Under the pieces are notes generated by a model. That model saw only the letters and a list, made by a program, of their open reading frames with translations. It had not been told where the DNA came from and did not search any database. The translations under genes were made by a program, and so were the position numbers. 64,000 nucleotides of DNA, from contig NZ_CP029562.1 in assembly GCF_004136315.1 (NCBI RefSeq), positions 1,488,001-1,552,000 of the forward strand, given 5' to 3'. Below are positions 43,412 through 51,492 of the stretch, in pieces. The stretch comes from Mesorhizobium sp. Pch-S. GTDB taxonomy: Bacteria; Pseudomonadota; Alphaproteobacteria; Rhizobiales; Rhizobiaceae. Each line of letters opens with the position of its first letter. Positions within the stretch are counted from its first letter, which is position 1.

Positions 43412-43553
43412 CCTCATCCTGAGGTGCTCGCCCGCACGCCAACTGAAAGCACAGCCCGGGCCCTTGCCGGGCGAGCCTCGAAGGACGCACCCAAAACGGC
43501 TGGATTGTAGGTGCGTCCTTCGAGGCTCGCTTCGCGAGCACCTCAGGATGAGG
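43412..43553. repeat. Palindromic repeat C, copy 2 (compact)
   Basis: CCTCATCCTGAGGTGCTCGC at the left is inverted as GCGAGCACCTCAGGATGAGG at the right, and GAGCCTCGAAGGACGCAC is inverted as GTGCGTCCTTCGAGGCTC inside. The whole 142-base element is a palindrome with a ~16-base loop at CCAAAACGGCTGGATT. Confidence 0.9.
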
Positions 43554-43601
43554 ACCGTTGTGCGGCTCGCCGCACGGCGGTCAAAACACCCCAACCAAAC
43601 C

Positions 43602-44480
43602 TCAGCCCACCGCGCCTCCATCCAGCGTCGCCAGCCGCCCATAGAGCTCGGGCCTGCGGTCGCGGAAGACGCCCCAGGAGCGGCGCTGGTGGGCGATGGC
43701 GTCGAGGTCGAAGGAGGCAGTCAGCACGGTCTCGGTTTCGCGGTCTGCCTCGGCCACCTTGGCGCCGGTCGGATCGGCGATAAAGGATGAGCCGTAGAAG
43801 GTGATGCTGGTGCCGGCGCGACCGTGCTCGGTGCCGATGCGGTTGGAGGCCAGCAGCGGCATGATGTTGGCGCCGGCATGCCCCTGCATGACGCGCTGCC
43901 AGTGTGCGCTGGAATCCAGGCCCGCATCATGCGGCTCGGAGCCGATCGCTGTCGGATAGAGCAGGATCTCGGCGCCCTGCAGCGCCATCGAACGCGCGGC
44001 TTCCGGAAACCACTGGTCCCAGCAGATGCCGACGCCGATGGTGCCGGCCTTCGTCTTCCACACCTTGAAGCCGGTATCGCCCGGCGAAAAATAGAACTTC
44101 TCCGTGTAGCCGGGACCGTCCGGCAGGTGGCTCTTGCGGTAGTTGCCGAGCACGGTGCCGTCGGCATCGATGACGGCAAGGCTGTTGAAATAGCTCTGGC
44201 CGGCGCGCTCGAAATAGCTGACCGGCAAGACCACGCCGAGCTCGCGCGCCAGGCCGGAGAAATGTGCGATCAGAGGGTTGTCGGCAAACGGCCGGGCGAG
44301 ATCGAAGAAGCCGTGGAACTGGTCCTGGCAGAAATAGGGCGCGGCGAACAGTTCCTGGATCAGGACGAGATCGGCGCCTCTTGCCTTCGCCTCCCGCACC
44401 AGCCGCTCGGCCCGCGCGACATTGTCCTTCTCGTCCCAGACACAGGCCATCTGTGTGGCGGCGACGGTTACCTTACGCAT
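43602..44480 (-). CDS. aguB: N-carbamoylputrescine amidase
   Basis: A 292-residue nitrilase-superfamily enzyme that converts N-carbamoylputrescine to putrescine, CO2 and NH3. The catalytic triad is visible: Glu43 (LIQELF), Lys116 (YRKSHLPDG) and Cys153 (GICWDQWFPE). The FYFSPGDTGFKVW and ATYPTAIGSEP-like segments (here LYPTAIGSEP) fit AguB. The ATG at 44480 is the family start; the upstream open frame is part of repeat D. It works downstream of the agmatine deiminase encoded at 47512-48624. Confidence 0.93.
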   Translation of the reverse strand: MRKVTVAATQMACVWDEKDNVARAERLVREAKARGADLVLIQELFAAPYFCQDQFHGFFDLARPFADNPLIAHFSGLARELGVVLPVSYFERAGQSYFNSLAVIDADGTVLGNYRKSHLPDGPGYTEKFYFSPGDTGFKVWKTKAGTIGVGICWDQWFPEAARSMALQGAEILLYPTAIGSEPHDAGLDSSAHWQRVMQGHAGANIMPLLASNRIGTEHGRAGTSITFYGSSFIADPTGAKVAEADRETETVLTASFDLDAIAHQRRSWGVFRDRRPELYGRLATLDGGAVG

Positions 44481-44530
44481 GATGCGGCGAACTCCCTTGG
44501 CATTGCCTCGACTTGAATTGCGGGTCTCGA

Positions 44531-44619
44531 GAGCGTTTTCGCGGAAACGCTCCAACTCTTTGTTTTTCACAAGTCTGGACGGAAAACCGCTACAGACTTT
44601 TCCTGGAACTGCTTCGGGG
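44531..44619. repeat. Dispersed repeat D, copy 4
   Basis: GAGCGTTTTCGCGGAAACGCTC hairpin followed by CTGGACGGAAAACCGCTACAGACTTTTCCTGGAACTGC. It is upstream of aguB, between it and a small membrane protein gene. Confidence 0.75.
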
Positions 44620-44687
44620 TCTATCGTGGACGACATGCAGTTTCACGATGAACCGCCGCCCGCAGATAACCAGCTTCGGAGCGGAAG

Positions 44688-45035
44688 ATGAACGGCCCCT
44701 ACCGCCGGTTCCTCGCGGATACGTCCATCGGCATCTTCCTCGTCGTGACCACCATCGTCGCGGTGATCTTCAGTCTGGTCTGGTACATGTCACCTCTCGC
44801 CCTGGGCTTTTCCGAATGGCCTTCCGAGCCCGGCCAGCGCGATCTGGCTCAAGCCCTGTTTGCGACGTCCTACAGGATCGGCATACCGGCGCTGCTGATC
44901 AGCCAGCTTGTCGCCGTGGTCATGGGAGCCAGAGGCCATCATCGCGCGGCGCTGATCATCCCGATCCTGTCGCTGAGCGCTTTCTGCCTCTGCGTGGCCA
45001 TGGTCCTCGCACTGCTGAACCGAGCCGCGGCTTGA
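44688..45035 (+). CDS. Small hypothetical membrane protein
   Basis: A 115-residue protein with three probable transmembrane helices (about 13-35, 62-83, 86-110) and no recognised domain. GGAAG lies six bases before the ATG at 44688. It sits between two copies of repeat D, so it has no evident operon partner. Confidence 0.7.
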   Translation: MNGPYRRFLADTSIGIFLVVTTIVAVIFSLVWYMSPLALGFSEWPSEPGQRDLAQALFATSYRIGIPALLISQLVAVVMGARGHHRAALIIPILSLSAFCLCVAMVLALLNRAAA

Positions 45036-45088
45036 ATTCCTGCCGGCGCCGGCTATCGTTCGGGACATGCAGCCGGCTTTTTCCCAAG

Positions 45089-45153
45089 AGCGTTTCCGGT
45101 CTTCGCGGAAACGCGGAAACACTCCTCGTTCTGACCCGGACACAAAACCGCTA
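45089..45153. repeat. Dispersed repeat D, copy 5, running into a start codon
   Basis: AGAGCGTTTCCGGTCTTCGC...GGAAACGCGGAAACACTC, then GGACACAAAACCGCTATGAC. The element ends exactly at the ATG of the LuxR-type gene, where other copies read AAACCGCTACAGAC. Confidence 0.7.
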
Positions 45154-45938
45154 TGACTGTTGCCGGCATTGCCCTCGAACAATTCGGACGCTGGAGCCAC
45201 GGCCTGGCCGCGGCCGCGCAGGCCAGCTCGAGCAAGGAGATCTCGGCCACCTTCACCGCCGCCGCCAGCGGACTGCTGCCGTGCGACCGCGCCTATGTCG
45301 GGCTCTACCTGCGTGACCACAGTTCCGTGACCATCGACGACCGCGGACCGGACCCGTGGAACCGCAACTACGATGCGCGGCTCTACAGGCAGGACCCGTT
45401 CTTCCGCATGTTCGCCAGCACACGACAGGATTTCCTGCTGCCGCTCGCCGCGCTCGACACGGGCGACTTCCAGCGGACCGACTACTATCGGGACTTCTAC
45501 GAACCGTCGCGCAGCTTCGACGAGATCACCGGCGTCTTCAACCTCGACGCCAGGGCAGCCGGCTACATCACCTTCCTGCGATTTCGCGGTGCGCCCGCCT
45601 TCGGCGCGGATGACCTTGCGCTCGCCGAAGCGATCAGCGGCGCGACGCGGCTTGTGCTGACGCAGCTCTGGCATCGATGGCGCGCCGAGATGGCCGCCGG
45701 TTGCGGGGAAGACACCGGTCATGCCCATCCTGCCTTGTCGCGGCTCAGCGCACGCGAGCGCCAGATTGCCGTCCTGCTCATCGACGGCGGCTCGGCCAAA
45801 TCCATTTCACGCAGCCTCGCCGTCTCGCCTGGAACCGTGCGCAACCACATCAAGAAGGTCTATGCCAAACTCGGCATTCATTCGCAGGTGGAGCTGATGG
45901 CCGCGGCAAGGGTCGCCGGTGTGGCGTCGCTGGTGTAG
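45153..45938 (+). CDS. LuxR-family transcriptional regulator
   Basis: A 261-residue protein. The C-terminal LuxR/FixJ HTH is clear: LSARERQIAVLLIDGGSAKS then ISRSLAVSPGTVRNHIKKVY. The N-terminal ~180 residues may be a GAF/autoinducer-type sensor (DDRGPDPWNRNYDARLYRQD). The first ATG at 45153 lies at the end of a repeat D element and has no clear ribosome-binding site, so leader regulation or a later start is possible. It stands between aguB and the polyamine-binding protein gene and could regulate them, although its strand is opposite. Confidence 0.85.
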   Translation: MTVAGIALEQFGRWSHGLAAAAQASSSKEISATFTAAASGLLPCDRAYVGLYLRDHSSVTIDDRGPDPWNRNYDARLYRQDPFFRMFASTRQDFLLPLAALDTGDFQRTDYYRDFYEPSRSFDEITGVFNLDARAAGYITFLRFRGAPAFGADDLALAEAISGATRLVLTQLWHRWRAEMAAGCGEDTGHAHPALSRLSARERQIAVLLIDGGSAKSISRSLAVSPGTVRNHIKKVYAKLGIHSQVELMAAARVAGVASLV

Positions 45939-46017
45939 GCCTCGCCCTTCGTGCCCAAGTGCAATTGCGTTTGCCACCCGGCATAGCCTGGGTCTGGACC
46001 GCTGCGTCTTCTCCCCC

Positions 46018-46222
46018 GTTCCGGCATGGATCCCCGACACTCTCCAGTCGCTTCGCTCCTTTCGAGGTCGAGGATGACGGCGTTGAGGCTGCGCTTCGGC
46101 CAATCTCCAACGTTGGCAAGGACATCAACGTTGGAGATTGGCGCAGGCAACCGAACTGCGTCATCCTCGACCTCGTGAGCGACCGAAGGGAGCGGCGAGT
46201 GTCGGGGATCCATTCCGGAACG
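46018..46222. repeat. Long palindromic repeat B, copy 2 (near-perfect)
   Basis: GTTCCGGCATGGATCCCCGA at the left is inverted as TCGGGGATCCATTCCGGAAC at the right. Inner arms TTTCGAGGTCGAGGATGACG and CGTCATCCTCGACCTCGTGA pair, and the centre CCAATCTCCAACGTTGG / CCAACGTTGGAGATTGG-type arms close the hairpin. The whole 205 bases can form one stem. Confidence 0.92.
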
Positions 46223-46249
46223 TTGAAGGGAATGGCTCCCGACACAGCT

Positions 46250-46351
46250 AGGGCATTTTGTAGCCAAGTGGAATCACTTGGCGTTACAAAAATGCAACTA
46301 AAACAACAATCTAGAGCGTTTCCGCGTTTCCGTGAAAAACGGAAACGCTCT
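46250..46351. repeat. Dispersed repeat D, copy 6
   Basis: GGGCATTTTGTAGCCAAGTG-GAATCACTTGGCGTTACAAA module followed by AGAGCGTTTCCGCGTTTCCG...GGAAACGCTCT. It lies just downstream of the polyamine-binding protein gene. With repeat B it fills the 434-base gap from 45939. Confidence 0.82.
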
Positions 46352-46372
46352 AGGCACAGGCGACTTCCCCGC

Positions 46373-47470
46373 TTACTGCCCGGTGACGACACGCGTCCAC
46401 AGCCGGTTCTGCAGGCGCAGCTGCTTGGCGTCGGCGGGGCTGAGCGCGAACAGCTTGGCTTTCACCTCGGCCGGCGGGAACACGCCGGGATCCTTGGCCA
46501 CGAGCGGATCGACCAGCGGCAGCGATTCCGGGATCGGGTTGGCGAAGGAGATGTAGCTGGAGTTGGCGGCGGCGATGTCGGGGCGCATGTTGAAGTCGAT
46601 CCAGGCGTGCCCGTTCTGCGGATGCGGCGCATCCTTAGGGATCGCCATGGTGTCGAAGTTGATCAGCGTTCCTTCCCTGGGGATCGAATAGGCGATCTCG
46701 CGCTTGTTGGCGGCGGCTGCGGCACGTGTCCTTGCCTGCAGGATATCGCCGGACCAGCCCAGCGTCACGCAGATGTCGCCATTGGCGAGATCGTTGATGT
46801 ATTTCGAGGAATGGAAATAGCGGATGTAGGGCCGCACCTTGGTGAGAAGCGCCTCGACCTTGGCGAGATCGTCCGGATCGGTCGATTTCGGATCGATCTT
46901 CAGATAGTTCATCGCGATGGGAATGATCTCGGCCGGCGCATCCAGCATGGTGACACCGCAGTCGGCGAAGTTCTTCACCACGTCGGGATTGAAGACCATG
47001 TCGAGCGAATCGACCGGCGCGTCGGGCATGCGCTTCTTGACCGCCTCGACATTGTAGCCGACGCCGTCGGTCACCTCCATGTAGGGCACGGCATGGACAT
47101 TGTCCGGGTCGGCGTTGCCGACCAACTTCTGCGCCTGCGGATCGAGTTTCGCGAAATTGCCGAGCTTCGCCTTGTCCAACGGCATGAAAGCCGCGGCCGT
47201 GACCTGGTTCTTCAGGAAGGGAAAGGCGGAAGGATAGACCACGTCATAGCCTGACCCACCGGTCAGCAGCTTGGTTTCCAGCACCTCATTGCCGTCATAG
47301 ACGTCGTAGACGACCTTGATGCCGGTCTCCTTCTCGAACTTCGCCGCCGTGTCCGGCGCGATGTAGTCGGACCAGTTGTAGACGTTGACGACCTTTTCTT
47401 CTTCGGCCCGGGCGGCACCGGCGAAAACACAGCTCGCCAATAAAAAAGCCGAGATCATGGATGTGCGCAT
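46373..47470 (-). CDS. Putrescine/spermidine-type periplasmic binding protein
   Basis: A 365-residue PotD/PotF-like solute-binding protein with a signal peptide (ISAFLLASCVFAGAARA, mature start EEEKVV). The conserved VNVYNWSDYIAPDT start and YDVVYPSAFPFLKN segment are typical of the PotF group. ATG 47470 follows GGGAGA; a second ATG four codons earlier is less well placed. No permease or ATPase genes are adjacent, so it either serves a transporter encoded elsewhere or acts as a sensor. It is 41 bases downstream of the agmatine deiminase gene, same strand. Confidence 0.9.
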   Translation of the reverse strand: MRTSMISAFLLASCVFAGAARAEEEKVVNVYNWSDYIAPDTAAKFEKETGIKVVYDVYDGNEVLETKLLTGGSGYDVVYPSAFPFLKNQVTAAAFMPLDKAKLGNFAKLDPQAQKLVGNADPDNVHAVPYMEVTDGVGYNVEAVKKRMPDAPVDSLDMVFNPDVVKNFADCGVTMLDAPAEIIPIAMNYLKIDPKSTDPDDLAKVEALLTKVRPYIRYFHSSKYINDLANGDICVTLGWSGDILQARTRAAAAANKREIAYSIPREGTLINFDTMAIPKDAPHPQNGHAWIDFNMRPDIAAANSSYISFANPIPESLPLVDPLVAKDPGVFPPAEVKAKLFALSPADAKQLRLQNRLWTRVVTGQ

Positions 47471-47511
47471 AATATCTCCCATTGTGGTGGCCTGCGGGGC
47501 ATTCGCCCTCT

Positions 47512-48624
47512 TCAGGCCGGTTTGCCGCCCGCATAGACGGGCAGCGTGATGCAGGCGACGTTGCCGCCGCCCAGCAGAATTTCGCGCGAGTTTTCGATGC
47601 CGACAATACGATGACCCGGAAATAGTTCGGCGAGCTTCGCCTTTGCCTCGATATCGAGCGTCTCATTGGCAAACTGCGGCACCACCACGACGCTGTTGCC
47701 GGGATAGTAGTTGATGTAGGTGGCTGCGACCCGGTTGCCCTCGGGCCGCGCCCAGGTGGCGTCGACGCGGTCGACGCCGGCGGCCTCCTCGGCCGTCATC
47801 TCGATGGGCAGCGGATGGCGGATGCGATGCACCTCCAGCCGGCGGCCGCGCGCATCGGTGGCCGAGCGCAATATGTCCTCGGCCTCGCGCACGATCTCGT
47901 ATTGCGGATCGTCGCGTTCGTCGGTCCAGCTCAGCGCCACGACGCCAGGCCGGACGAAGCAGCAGAGATCGTCGACATGGCCGTCGGTCTCGTCGAAGGC
48001 AAAACCGCGCGGCAGCCAGATCACATGATCGAGGCCGAGATAGTCGCAAAGCTGCCGCTCGACCGCTTCCCGGCCGAGATGGCCGTTGCGGTTGCGGTTC
48101 AGCAGGCACTGTTCGGTTGTCACCAGCGTGCCCTGGCCGTCGCATTGCAAACCACCGCCCTCGGCGATCAAAGGCGAGCGGTAGCGGTCCATCCGCTCCG
48201 TCTCCAGCACCTTGCGGGCGACGAGATCGTCGAGGTCCCAGGGTGCATAGAGGCCGCCGTCGAAACCGCCATAGGCGTTGAAGGTCCAGTCGACGCCGCG
48301 CACCGCACTCTTGTCGTCGATGACGAAGTTCGGGCCGCTGTCGCGCAGCCAGCTGTCATTGGTGGCCATCTCGACGAGACGGATATGGTCCGGCAGCATG
48401 GCGCGGGCATTCAGCCATTGCCGGCGTGACACCGCGATGGTGACCGGCTCGCTCTCCGCGATCGCCGTTGCCACCTTGACGAACTCCTTCTGCGCCGGCT
48501 TGGCGCCCAGCCGCCAGGTGTCGGGCCGTTCCGGCCAGATCAGCCAGCAGCCGGCCTTGGGCTCGAACTCGCCCGGCGCCCGGAACCCGTCCTGTTTCGG
48601 CGTGGTGGAAAGCGTGCGTGACAT
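47512..48624 (-). CDS. aguA: Agmatine deiminase
   Basis: A 370-residue enzyme of the peptidyl-arginine deiminase fold that converts agmatine to N-carbamoylputrescine. Motifs include WLRDSGPNFV, AEGGGLQCDGQGT, DETDGHVDDLCCFV (catalytic His) and LLGGGNVACIT with nucleophile Cys358. The ATG at 48624 matches the family start; the frame is open upstream for 153 codons without family resemblance. With aguB it makes the two-step agmatine-to-putrescine pathway. It is divergent from DoxX across a 351-base gap. Confidence 0.94.
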   Translation of the reverse strand: MSRTLSTTPKQDGFRAPGEFEPKAGCWLIWPERPDTWRLGAKPAQKEFVKVATAIAESEPVTIAVSRRQWLNARAMLPDHIRLVEMATNDSWLRDSGPNFVIDDKSAVRGVDWTFNAYGGFDGGLYAPWDLDDLVARKVLETERMDRYRSPLIAEGGGLQCDGQGTLVTTEQCLLNRNRNGHLGREAVERQLCDYLGLDHVIWLPRGFAFDETDGHVDDLCCFVRPGVVALSWTDERDDPQYEIVREAEDILRSATDARGRRLEVHRIRHPLPIEMTAEEAAGVDRVDATWARPEGNRVAATYINYYPGNSVVVVPQFANETLDIEAKAKLAELFPGHRIVGIENSREILLGGGNVACITLPVYAGGKPA

Positions 48625-48769
48625 GCGGGCCTCTTCGACAATCGGAGCTGGATGAGGCCGCACAGTGGGGTGCGTGGTCAATGTCCCAATTGGGATATGG
48701 CGCACGGTGTCGAAATGCGGGAGCGGGATTGCACGGCACCGCAATGCGGGACCGGCAACATGGCCTTCC

Positions 48770-48808
48770 AGCGTTCCGGAATGGATCCCCGACACTCTTC
48801 GGAACGCT
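48770..48808. repeat. Repeat B, minimal element
   Basis: AGCGTTCCGGAATGGATCCC through ACTCTTCGGAACGCT; the outer nine bases pair (AGCGTTCCG / CGGAACGCT). Only the outer arm of repeat B is present. It lies in the aguA-doxX gap, where nothing else is evident. Confidence 0.75.
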
Positions 48809-48975
48809 GACCAAAAGCCGCCAGCAGGAGTGCCGTGACGCTCCTCAAACGCCCCTGCTCCGGCGCGACCGGGGGGCACATCCGCTGACGCCGACCTCTC
48901 GACAAGTTCATTGTTGCGTGACCACGCGCTCGCGTAAGCACGGAAACGACCGTTTCGATCAAGGACTTCCAAGCC

Positions 48976-49359
48976 ATGCAGCCGCAATTGCTCAGCATCA
49001 TGCGCGTAGCGATCGCCCTGACATTTTCCCAGCACGCGGTGGTCAAGCTGCTTGGCTGCACCAGCGGCAGCTGCATTCCGCAACCGTTCACGCCGCTGTG
49101 GCTGAGCGGCATCGTGGAAATCATGCTGGGATCGATGCTGCTGTTCGGCCTGGCGTCGCGTTCCGTCGCGCTGCTGCTGGCCGGCGTCACGGCGATCGCC
49201 TACTTCACGACGCAGACGCAGCAGGACTTCTTCCCGTATCTCGACGACGGCAAGCTCGCGATCGTCTACGGCTTCGCCTTCCTGTATCTCGCGGTGGCCG
49301 GACCCGGCCCGTGGAGCATAGACGGCATCACCGCGACCAAACCGGCGCCGGCGCGCTGA
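48976..49359 (+). CDS. DoxX-family membrane protein
   Basis: A 127-residue inner-membrane protein with four hydrophobic helices. The DoxX pattern is seen at SIMRVAIALTFSQHAVVKL and in PLWLSGIVEIMLGSMLLFGL. Members are poorly defined membrane proteins linked to thiol or quinone redox. Its last ~13 codons reappear as a duplicated tail at 49785-49826, inside the end of the TetR gene. Confidence 0.88.
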   Translation: MQPQLLSIMRVAIALTFSQHAVVKLLGCTSGSCIPQPFTPLWLSGIVEIMLGSMLLFGLASRSVALLLAGVTAIAYFTTQTQQDFFPYLDDGKLAIVYGFAFLYLAVAGPGPWSIDGITATKPAPAR

Positions 49360-49406
49360 AGCCGCTCACCCTCTCGAAGGCCATCTCTCCGGCATCAGGC
49401 GGTCGG

Positions 49407-49613
49407 TCAGGCAGCGCGCCTGCGGCTATACCAATACACCGCAACGGCGATGGCCGCAGCGACCTCCAGCTGCGAAATCGTCAAGCCCAGCCAGACCGGT
49501 ATGTTCAACGGTGATTTTGTGACCCCCTCGATAAATCCGAGGGGAAAGCTCACGATGAACGAGATGATGAAGTGGGCCACGGATCCGACCACAACTGCCC
49601 AGAAAATCTGCAT
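49407..49613 (-). CDS. Small two-helix membrane protein
   Basis: A 68-residue protein with two hydrophobic helices (about 3-28 and 38-63) and an Arg-rich C-terminus (YSRRRAA). GGAGAG lies seven bases before ATG 49613. The longer reading frame that contains it runs antisense-shifted through the TetR gene and is not real upstream of this ATG. It lies in a segment bracketed by duplicated doxX and tetR tails. No family recognised. Confidence 0.62.
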   Translation of the reverse strand: MQIFWAVVVGSVAHFIISFIVSFPLGFIEGVTKSPLNIPVWLGLTISQLEVAAAIAVAVYWYSRRRAA

Positions 49614-49715
49614 GACAAGCTCTCCGCAAGGCAGCTGGAGCGAACCACATATGCCCGGGAGCGACAAGCCGTTCAGGTCATGACGATGCCGGACGGACCG
49701 GTGGCCCGAAATCCT

Positions 49716-49826
49716 CAACCGCCCTTGCGGCCAAGCGTTTCGAGACAGGCACATCTGTCGCCCCCAGCGCGCTTCCCTTGGGGCATCGACGGCATCACCG
49801 CGACCAAACCGGCGCGGGCGGCCTGA
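49716..49826. repeat. Duplicated 3' tails of the TetR and DoxX genes
   Basis: AACCGCCCTTGCGGCCAAGC and on to GGCACA (49721-49755) copies the TetR tail at 49857-49893. GACGGCATCACCGCGACCAA and on to GGCGC (49788-49812) copies the doxX tail at 49321-49347. The duplication separates the two originally neighbouring convergent genes. Confidence 0.75.
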
Positions 49827-50490
49827 GGGGCGAGGGTTCGCCGCCACCAGTTGGCCAACCGCCCTTGCGCCCAAGCGTTTCGAGATAGGCACAGAACATG
49901 TCCGCCATGGCGTCGGCATAGGCATCCATCTCGGCATCGCTGCGCGGGCTCTCGGAGAACTCCTTGCCCAGCGCCGCCATGGTCGACATGACCAGGTCTG
50001 TGGCGGTGTCGCGCGTCGTCTGCGGCACGCCGGGCAGCGCTTCCGCCATGAAGGCCTCGATGATGCCGTCGCCCTCGGCGCGCGCTTCCCGCGCTTCCGG
50101 CGCATCGCGGTAGAGCGGGGCGACGCTGTCCAGCGCGCCACGCACCTCGGCTTCCGCGCATTCCGAACGGATGAAGGCCCGCACGAGTGTCCGCAAGCGC
50201 TCCAGCGGCGCCCTCTCCCGATCCTGCAGGACGGTGCGCAGCATTTCCGTGGTCTGGCGCCATTCGTCGCTTTGCAGGCGAAACAGGATCGCGGCCTTGT
50301 TGGGGAAATACTGGTAGAGCGAGCCGATGCTGGCGCCGGTGCGCTCCGCCACGCGCGCCATGGTGAAACGCTTGATGCCTTCCCGCGCCAGCACCTGGAC
50401 TGCGGCCTCGAGGATCGCCGCCACCAGTTCGGCCGAGCGGGCCTGCCGCGGTTTTTTGGTCTGCGAGATCGTCGGGCGTCGTGGTGGCAT
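49795..50490 (-). CDS. TetR-family transcriptional regulator
   Basis: A 231-residue repressor with a classical N-terminal HTH: LEAAVQVLAREGIKRFTMAR then VAERTGASIGSLYQYFPNKA. The all-helical C-terminal ligand domain follows. ATG 50490 has AGGA six bases upstream; an ATG at 50514 is the alternative. The last residues (about PLRPPAPVWSR) are antisense to a duplicated doxX tail, so the C-terminus has been altered by that event. It is convergent with doxX and divergent from the methyltransferase gene. Confidence 0.9.
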   Translation of the reverse strand: MPPRRPTISQTKKPRQARSAELVAAILEAAVQVLAREGIKRFTMARVAERTGASIGSLYQYFPNKAAILFRLQSDEWRQTTEMLRTVLQDRERAPLERLRTLVRAFIRSECAEAEVRGALDSVAPLYRDAPEAREARAEGDGIIEAFMAEALPGVPQTTRDTATDLVMSTMAALGKEFSESPRSDAEMDAYADAMADMFCAYLETLGRKGGWPTGGGEPSPLRPPAPVWSR

Positions 50491-50740
50491 GCCGGTCCTG
50501 GCGATGAAAGCCACGCACAGCTAGGCCGATAGCGAGCGGCACGCAAGGCCGTGCCAAATCTGAACATTCCCGCCATGCCGCCTTCCGTAAGCCCTGTCAG
50601 CAGGCTGTTCAGCGCCGGTTTCGATCGTGAAAACAACTGGTTGGCCTTCCGCCGAGGTTCCCTGATGCAATGCGATTAGCGGGTTCGGCCGGCGCGTCGT
50701 ACCTAAGAGCCCACGAAAGAAAGATCGATCGGAGACAGAC

Positions 50741-51412
50741 GTGAACACATTGACGACAACCCCGCTGGCGCCTTTGCTGGAGCGCCTGTTCAACGAGGCG
50801 GCGACATCCGGCTCGAGCGCGGCCACCATCGGCGCCGCCGATCGGGCCCGGCTGTTCGACAGCAAGACCGAATATCTCGACCTCTACGGGCGCATGAAGG
50901 ACCTCTGGCTTCCCGTCTCCGAGAAGACCGGAACCCTGCTCTACATGCTGGCACGCGGCAGCGGCGCCCGTTCGATCGTCGAGTTCGGCACCTCCTTCGG
51001 CATATCGACCCTGCATCTGGCGGCGGCGCTGCGCGACAATGGCGGCGGCCGGCTGGTGACGACCGAATTCGAGCCGTCCAAGGTGGTGCGCGCGCGGCAG
51101 CACATCGAAGCCGGCGGCCTGGCCGACCTCGTCGAGATCCGCGAAGGCGACGCGTTGAAGACCCTGGCAACCGATCTTCCCGAGACGATCGACCTCGTGC
51201 TGCTCGACGGCGCCAAGGCGATCTATCCGGAAGTCCTCAGCCTGCTGGAGCCCCGGCTGAAGCCGGGCGCCATCGTGGTGGCGGACAATGCCGACATGTG
51301 CCCCGAATATCTGCAGCGGGTGCGCGACACGGCGCAGGGCTACCTGTCGCTGCCCTTCGACGAGGATGTCGAGCTCTCGGTCTGGGTGGGCAGAACCAAA
51401 CAGGTCGGCTGA
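50741..51412 (+). CDS. SAM-dependent O-methyltransferase (family 3)
   Basis: A 223-residue Rossmann-fold methyltransferase. The SAM motif is ARSIVEFGTSFGISTLHLAA, with the later acidic residue in VTTEFEPSK and metal-type DLVLLDGAK and VADNADM motifs, as in the caffeoyl-CoA O-methyltransferase-like group. GGAGACAGAC precedes ATG 50741. It is divergent from the TetR gene, which may control it and the MFS/epimerase genes that follow. The substrate is unknown. Confidence 0.87.
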   Translation: MNTLTTTPLAPLLERLFNEAATSGSSAATIGAADRARLFDSKTEYLDLYGRMKDLWLPVSEKTGTLLYMLARGSGARSIVEFGTSFGISTLHLAAALRDNGGGRLVTTEFEPSKVVRARQHIEAGGLADLVEIREGDALKTLATDLPETIDLVLLDGAKAIYPEVLSLLEPRLKPGAIVVADNADMCPEYLQRVRDTAQGYLSLPFDEDVELSVWVGRTKQVG

Positions 51413-51492
51413 ACCGGCCGGGCAAGGCTCGTGCAGATTGCTCATGCGACGCGCCTGCCGCGTCGCCCGAATTCAATCAGGACCACAGGAAC

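Noticed and set aside
49614..50636. Upstream extension of the small membrane protein frame to 409 codons
   Set aside because: The extension is out of frame with, and antisense-like relative to, the TetR gene on the same strand. A good ribosome-binding site supports a start at 49613 only.
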